Below are positions 6,202 to 9,214 of a stretch of 9,214 bases of DNA, piece after piece. The DNA is from Cyanobacteria bacterium UBA9579 (GTDB taxonomy: Bacteria > Cyanobacteriota > Vampirovibrionia > Gastranaerophilales > UBA9579), in NCBI GenBank assembly GCA_003499585.1, contig DNSU01000165.1:1-9214 (forward strand), read 5' to 3'. The notes under the pieces are model-generated. The model saw only the letters and a program-made list of their open reading frames with translations. It did not search any database and was not told where the DNA came from. Numbering within the stretch: the first letter of the stretch is position 1; each line of letters begins with the position of its first letter. A program made the translations under genes and the position numbers.

Positions 6202-6363
6202 ATGCAGGTAATTGATATTTCTGGAGAGCTAAGAGTAGCAATTGATTCATTAGAAAAAATGCTTAATGGAGAAGAAGGAGAGAAACTCTTAGATACCATA
6301 AGGAAATATAAAGCATCAAAACAGTGTTTCGACACTCATTCATTTAAACAAATAAGAAAATAA
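6202..6363 (+). CDS. Small hypothetical protein, 53 aa
   Basis: This gene is easily missed because of its size. It reads MQVIDISGELRVAIDSLEKM and continues to a TAA at 6361-6363, giving 53 residues with one cysteine at 42. The first ~37 residues look like amphipathic helix (ELRVAIDSLEKML, then GEKLLDTIRKYK), followed by a polar basic tail (KASKQCFDTHSFKQIRK). There is no signal peptide or membrane segment, and I do not recognise a family. Support comes from a very strong Shine-Dalgarno (GGGGGAG at 6191-6197, 4 nt before the ATG), a structured leader that covers exactly that site, and a strong terminator 26 nt after the stop. The architecture of leader hairpin, short gene and terminator is that of a regulated small-protein unit, but the function is unknown. 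Confidence 0.68.
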   Translation: MQVIDISGELRVAIDSLEKMLNGEEGEKLLDTIRKYKASKQCFDTHSFKQIRK

Positions 6364-6388
6364 GTACAAAACATAATGTAAATTTTTA

Positions 6389-6424
6389 TAAAAAATAGTG
6401 TGCTTTTAAGCACACTATTTTTTA
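6389..6424. terminator. Strong bidirectional rho-independent terminator
   Basis: This is a 36-bp perfect palindrome. The core AGTGTGCTT/AAGCACACT is flanked by an A-run on the left and a T-run on the right (TATTTTTT at 6417-6423), with an apical T-rich turn at 6404-6407. Plus-strand RNA gives a stem followed by U residues, and the minus strand gives the same. It lies 25 nt after the 53-aa gene and separates it from the MBL-TPR unit. Confidence 0.93.
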
Positions 6425-6430
6425 AATGTA

Positions 6431-6459
6431 TTGGCTTAATCATCTAAATAATTTAAAAT
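6431..6459 (+). promoter_or_regulatory. Candidate sigma70-like promoter for the MBL-TPR unit
   Basis: TTGGCT (6431-6436) and TAAAAT (6454-6459) are separated by exactly 17 nt, directly after the terminator. Transcription would start near 6466, about 28 nt before the preferred ATG. Both hexamers deviate from consensus by one or two bases. Confidence 0.5.
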
Positions 6460-6493
6460 GATTGAATCTGTATGAATTATATGAGTGAGCTTT

Positions 6494-7441
6494 ATGTCTA
6501 AAAGTAAGGGTGAGTTTAAGGTTAAGTTCAGAGGAGCCAGGGGAAGTTACCCTGTTTCTTCAAAGAGTACTTTAAAATACGGTGGAAATACAGCTTGTAT
6601 TGAAATTAGAGTCAATGGACACCTGATTATAATTGATTCTGGTACAGGAATAATTAATCTTGGTGATGATTTAATTAAAGATTATATTGTTAGCGGCACG
6701 GATGAAACTAATAGAACGCCTATTAGTGCAGTGATGCTATATAGTCATACTCATACAGATCATATACAGGGTTTACCATTTTTTAAGCCGGTTTATAAAC
6801 CTACTTCTAACATATATATGTTTGGTGCAAAGTGTATGGGATTTGATTTTGAAGAAACTCTTTCTCAATCAATGTATGCTCCATTCTCTCCAATTGACCT
6901 TGAAGAGTTACCGGCATATCTCCATATAAATAATTTTAAAGATACAGATGTAATAATATTGCATCCGGATAAAAAAGAGCCGGAAATTAAGAGAATTAAT
7001 GAATGTGGCGACATTAAAAATATAGATGAATTAGTAACTATCAAATGTATGAGAAGCTACGCCCACCCAAGGGATGGCGTAATGGTTTTCAAAATTGGCT
7101 GGCGAGGCAAAAGTGTTGTTTGTGCAACTGATAAAGAAAGCTATGTCGGCGGGGATAGTAAGCTCATTTACTTTGCAAGAAATACAGACCTGTTAATTCA
7201 TGATGCACAATATACGCACGAAGATTACACCTCAATAGTGGCTTCAAGGCAGGGCTTTGGCCATAGCACTCCTGAAATGGCTATTGAAACTGCAAGACTT
7301 GCTAATGCAAAGAAACTTGTATTATTCCATCATGATCCGACTTATGACGATGCAAAAATTGATGAGATTGAAAAAAATGCTAAAAAACAATTTAAAAATA
7401 CGGTTGCTGCTTTTGAAAACCTTGAAATAGATTTAATTTAG
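6494..7441 (+). CDS. MBL-fold metal-dependent hydrolase, phosphodiesterase-like (COG1235/PhnP-type), 315 aa
   Basis: This is a metallo-beta-lactamase-fold enzyme of the branch that includes phosphoribosyl cyclic phosphodiesterase (PhnP) and RNase Z-like proteins. The N-terminal pattern RGARGSYPV...KYGGNTACIEI (13-38) is typical of that branch. The metal-binding motif H-x-H-x-D-H is intact at 85-90 (HTHTDH). Further likely ligands are H191 (YAHPRDG), D213 (CATDKE) and H279/H280 near the C-terminus, with H257 in FGHSTPEMA as a conserved active-site residue. A binuclear zinc or manganese site hydrolysing a phosphodiester is expected, but the substrate (cyclic nucleotide or other) cannot be told. 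There is no signal peptide, so it is cytoplasmic. An in-frame GTG at 6485 would add three residues. ATG 6494 is preferred because GAGTGAG at 6483-6489 can then serve as a weak Shine-Dalgarno. The gene lies 8 nt before a TPR gene, so the two are probably co-transcribed. Confidence 0.92.
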   Translation: MSKSKGEFKVKFRGARGSYPVSSKSTLKYGGNTACIEIRVNGHLIIIDSGTGIINLGDDLIKDYIVSGTDETNRTPISAVMLYSHTHTDHIQGLPFFKPVYKPTSNIYMFGAKCMGFDFEETLSQSMYAPFSPIDLEELPAYLHINNFKDTDVIILHPDKKEPEIKRINECGDIKNIDELVTIKCMRSYAHPRDGVMVFKIGWRGKSVVCATDKESYVGGDSKLIYFARNTDLLIHDAQYTHEDYTSIVASRQGFGHSTPEMAIETARLANAKKLVLFHHDPTYDDAKIDEIEKNAKKQFKNTVAAFENLEIDLI

Positions 7442-7449
7442 CTACAAAT

Positions 7450-7998
7450 ATGAAAAAAAATCTTAAATATTTGCTGATTTTAATTCTCCTAGTATTTTTA
7501 CAAGGGGGTAAATTTGTCATAGATGCTACCAAAAATGCAGTTATGCATAATGAAAAAGGCGTTAGATTAATGGCAGATGGCTATTATGCTGCAGCTGCTA
7601 TGGAATTTAAACTGGCAATCGGGCTAAATCCCGATTCAGCTGCTAGTGCTACTTTTTATAACAATCTCGGGCTAACATATATGCATCTGCATAGATATGA
7701 CTGGGCAGCTACAAGCTTTGAAAGGGCAGTGAATCTTAACCCAAACTTCCTTGAGTACTATAGAAATCTTGTAATAGCCTATAGAGCGCAAAATATTATT
7801 ACTCAAAAAGTAGATAAACATATCCAGATCGTGAAGAAAAATAAGAATAATTCAAATTCCTGGCTACTATTAGGCTTAATGTATGTAGAGCTTAAATATG
7901 ATTATGATGCGCGCTTATGCCTGAAAGAATTTAAAAAGTTAGAACCCGATTTACTTCTTACACAAGGGGTGGATGATATTATTAATAAATTGAAGTAA
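7450..7998 (+). CDS. Membrane-anchored or exported small TPR protein, 182 aa
   Basis: The N-terminus is a basic-hydrophobic signal or anchor (MKKNLKYLLILILLVFLQGG). It lacks a lipobox cysteine and a clear cleavage site, so a signal anchor is as likely as export. Two clear TPR units follow at about 31-64 (ends LNPD) and 67-100 (ends LNPN). A degenerate helical pair lies at about 102-125, and a third TPR at about 134-167 ends LEPD. No catalytic domain is seen. It resembles a small scaffold or adaptor for an envelope complex, and with the large exported TPR protein at the other end of the window suggests TPR-based envelope assembly in this organism. There is no Shine-Dalgarno before the ATG. The 8-nt gap from the MBL gene stop suggests reinitiation or coupling. 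Confidence 0.9.
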   Translation: MKKNLKYLLILILLVFLQGGKFVIDATKNAVMHNEKGVRLMADGYYAAAAMEFKLAIGLNPDSAASATFYNNLGLTYMHLHRYDWAATSFERAVNLNPNFLEYYRNLVIAYRAQNIITQKVDKHIQIVKKNKNNSNSWLLLGLMYVELKYDYDARLCLKEFKKLEPDLLLTQGVDDIINKLK

Positions 7999-8018
7999 AG
8001 AATACTGTAGTAAGGACA

Positions 8019-8070
8019 GCGAAAAAATTATAAAGTATTTTGATTAAAAATACTTTATCGATTTTTTAGC
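8019..8070. terminator. Strong rho-independent terminator after the MBL-TPR unit
   Basis: A 12-bp perfect stem (8030-8041 with 8047-8058, loop GATTA) is extended below a small bulge by an A6/T6 pairing and a closing GC pair. Plus-strand RNA ends in a T-run (8062-8067). The flanking A-run makes it work in both directions. It lies about 30 nt after the TPR stop. Confidence 0.88.
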
Positions 8071-8098
8071 CTGCTTCTTATAACTAATGATAATTTCA

Positions 8099-8104
8099 TA
8101 TAAT
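8099..8104 (+). promoter_or_regulatory. Candidate -10 box upstream of corA
   Basis: A perfect TATAAT ends 19 nt before the corA ATG, with only a weak -35-like TTCTTA at 8075-8080 (18-nt spacer). If used, the leader would be about 12 nt and the AGGA at 8106-8109 would lie outside the transcript, making translation near-leaderless. The fit is poor, so this is tentative. Confidence 0.28.
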
Positions 8105-8123
8105 CAGGAAAATTATTACAGTA

Positions 8124-9107
8124 ATGCTTGAAATAATTTATTATAATGACACTACTAAAAAAGTAAAATCAGCTGAATTAGATGAAATTCAGGGATTATT
8201 GCAGGATGAAAAAAACACAGTCTGGATCGACTTTGAATATCCTGCTGGAGTCTGGCCTGATGAGAAGGAAACATATTTACTGGAGAAAGTTTTAAATATA
8301 CATCCATTAAACATTGAAGATTGCGTACATGAAGAAATACAACCTAAAATCGAAGAATATAAGGATTACTTATTCTTAATTATCAATAAACTTAATTTTT
8401 CTGCTGATAATAAATTAAAAATTCAAGATATTAACCTGTTTTTAGGAAAAAATTTTATAGTTACATATAAAACTGAGAAAATAGATGCTGTAGATTCTAT
8501 TAAATGTGCTTTTAAGTCTGAGGCAACCCATATTTTAGGAAAACCTGTCCTGCTTTTTCATTCTATTACCGATCATATAATTGATAGTTACCTTTCAATT
8601 ATAGATAAATATGATATTAATATTGATCAATTAGAAGCAAAAACTTTTAAAACTCATGATTATACAAATATAATCCAGAGGCTCTCATTATTTAGAGAAG
8701 ATCTTAACAATATTAGACGACCTTTAGTAACCCAAAAAGAAATTTTTTATAATCTTGCAAGAGGGTATTATGAACTGATCAGGACAGAAGATCAGATACT
8801 TTTTAGAGACATATATGACCACCTTGATAAAGATGTAGGAATGGTTGATAATCTCAGAGATTCTATTGCAGGCATATTTGATATTCAGTTTAGCCTTAGC
8901 TCGCAAAAACTAAATGAAATAATAAAATTTCTAACTTTAATATCTACAATTTTCATACCAGCTACGTTGATTTCAGGCATTTTTGGCATGAATTTTATGA
9001 AATTTACTTTATTTGAAACCAGTTATGGTTTTGCTGTAGCACTTGGATTAATGATTCTTATTGCTGTTAGTATGATTATATTTTTTAAACACAAAAAGTG
9101 GTTGTAG
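8124..9107 (+). CDS. corA: CorA-family magnesium/cobalt transporter, 327 aa
   Basis: CorA is a homopentameric inner-membrane channel for Mg2+ (also Co2+). A long cytoplasmic N-terminal domain (about 1-265) of alpha/beta and then coiled helices (IDKYDINIDQLEAKTF, then LSLFREDLNNIRRPL) gates the pore. The two membrane helices are at about 268-289 and 301-322. The signature G-M-N is at 288-290 at the end of the first helix, and the protein ends in the basic KHKKWL typical of the family. The usual YGMNF reads FGMNF here, a conservative change in the family's most variable signature position. The length is normal (about 315-330). The ATG start is forced: a stop at 8091 and no other start codon lie between. 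The Shine-Dalgarno is weak (AGGA at 8106-8109, 14 nt upstream). The gene stands alone after a strong terminator. Confidence 0.95.
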   Translation: MLEIIYYNDTTKKVKSAELDEIQGLLQDEKNTVWIDFEYPAGVWPDEKETYLLEKVLNIHPLNIEDCVHEEIQPKIEEYKDYLFLIINKLNFSADNKLKIQDINLFLGKNFIVTYKTEKIDAVDSIKCAFKSEATHILGKPVLLFHSITDHIIDSYLSIIDKYDINIDQLEAKTFKTHDYTNIIQRLSLFREDLNNIRRPLVTQKEIFYNLARGYYELIRTEDQILFRDIYDHLDKDVGMVDNLRDSIAGIFDIQFSLSSQKLNEIIKFLTLISTIFIPATLISGIFGMNFMKFTLFETSYGFAVALGLMILIAVSMIIFFKHKKWL

Positions 9108-9170
9108 TTTAACCATTGTCATTCTAGGCACTTCGAATTATCCAAGTCCTCAATCATTCCGATAGCAACC

Positions 9171-9214
9171 TGTCATTCTGAACCCATTCGACTTCGCTCA
9201 GGGTAAACTCCGTG
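9171..9214. repeat. GC-richer dispersed-repeat-like segment at the right edge
   Basis: The final ~45 bases are markedly richer in GC than the rest of the window. Read in reverse complement they contain CTGAGCGAAGTCGAATGGG followed by a CAGAATGACA-like end. This is the type of sequence I know as a high-copy intergenic repeat in several bacterial genomes. A second short TGTCATTCT occurs at 9117-9125, 54 bp before the one at 9171-9179. The segment runs off the window, so its borders and copy number cannot be seen. No gene overlaps it. Confidence 0.45.

Noticed and set aside
6123..6335. 70-codon open frame on the minus strand
   Set aside because: It lies opposite the 53-aa gene and its leader and lacks a matching expression context. 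The plus-strand frame has a strong Shine-Dalgarno and a terminator.
9099..9115. Small hairpin TGGTT/AACCA across the corA stop
   Set aside because: Only five pairs and no T-tract follow; not a credible terminator.
1..9214. CRISPR array, tRNA, rRNA, transposase or phage genes
   Set aside because: I looked for regular direct repeats, cloverleaf-like segments and recombination genes beyond the Xer gene and saw none.

Overview
The window is AT-rich, ordinary bacterial chromosome that looks dense in housekeeping genes. It shows a didermic, Gram-negative type of cell: a CMP-Kdo synthetase (KdsB, needed for LPS/lipid A-Kdo), an outer-membrane-type lipoprotein built from PQQ/BamB-like blades, and a large secreted TPR protein. 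AT-rich codon use, TPR-rich envelope proteins and a short orphan protein with an N-terminal 'NISFQG' motif lead me to suggest a non-photosynthetic cyanobacterial relative (Melainabacteria/Vampirovibrionia, perhaps Gastranaerophilales). This is inference from recollection of such proteomes, not proof. The genes use standard start and stop codons, including one TTG start.

Layout. (1) 39-2042, minus strand: exported TPR-repeat protein, with half of a probable terminator at the left window edge. (2) 2043-2247: divergent intergenic region in which two back-to-back sigma70-like promoters appear to share one palindromic -35 hexamer. (3) 2248-5012, plus strand: a tightly overlapping three-gene unit of Xer-type tyrosine recombinase, eight-bladed PQQ-repeat lipoprotein and kdsB. 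(4) 5271-6363, plus strand: a small-gene island of three short orphan genes (92, 152 and 53 aa). Two of them have conspicuous inverted repeats across their translation-initiation regions. The island ends in a 36-bp perfect palindromic terminator. (5) 6494-7998: an MBL-fold phosphodiesterase-like hydrolase and a membrane-anchored small TPR protein, 8 nt apart, with their own promoter and a strong terminator. (6) 8124-9107: a CorA-type Mg2+/Co2+ transporter. (7) 9108-9214: a non-coding tail with a GC-richer segment resembling a dispersed intergenic repeat.

The named genes are conventional. The parts that repay a second look are in the non-coding and small-gene layer. These are the 16-bp perfect inverted repeat around the start of the 152-aa gene, the long hairpin that buries the Shine-Dalgarno sequence of a 53-aa gene, the shared -35 divergent promoter, and the very regular 40-residue blade repeat of the lipoprotein. 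I see no CRISPR array, transposase, prophage gene, rRNA or tRNA.
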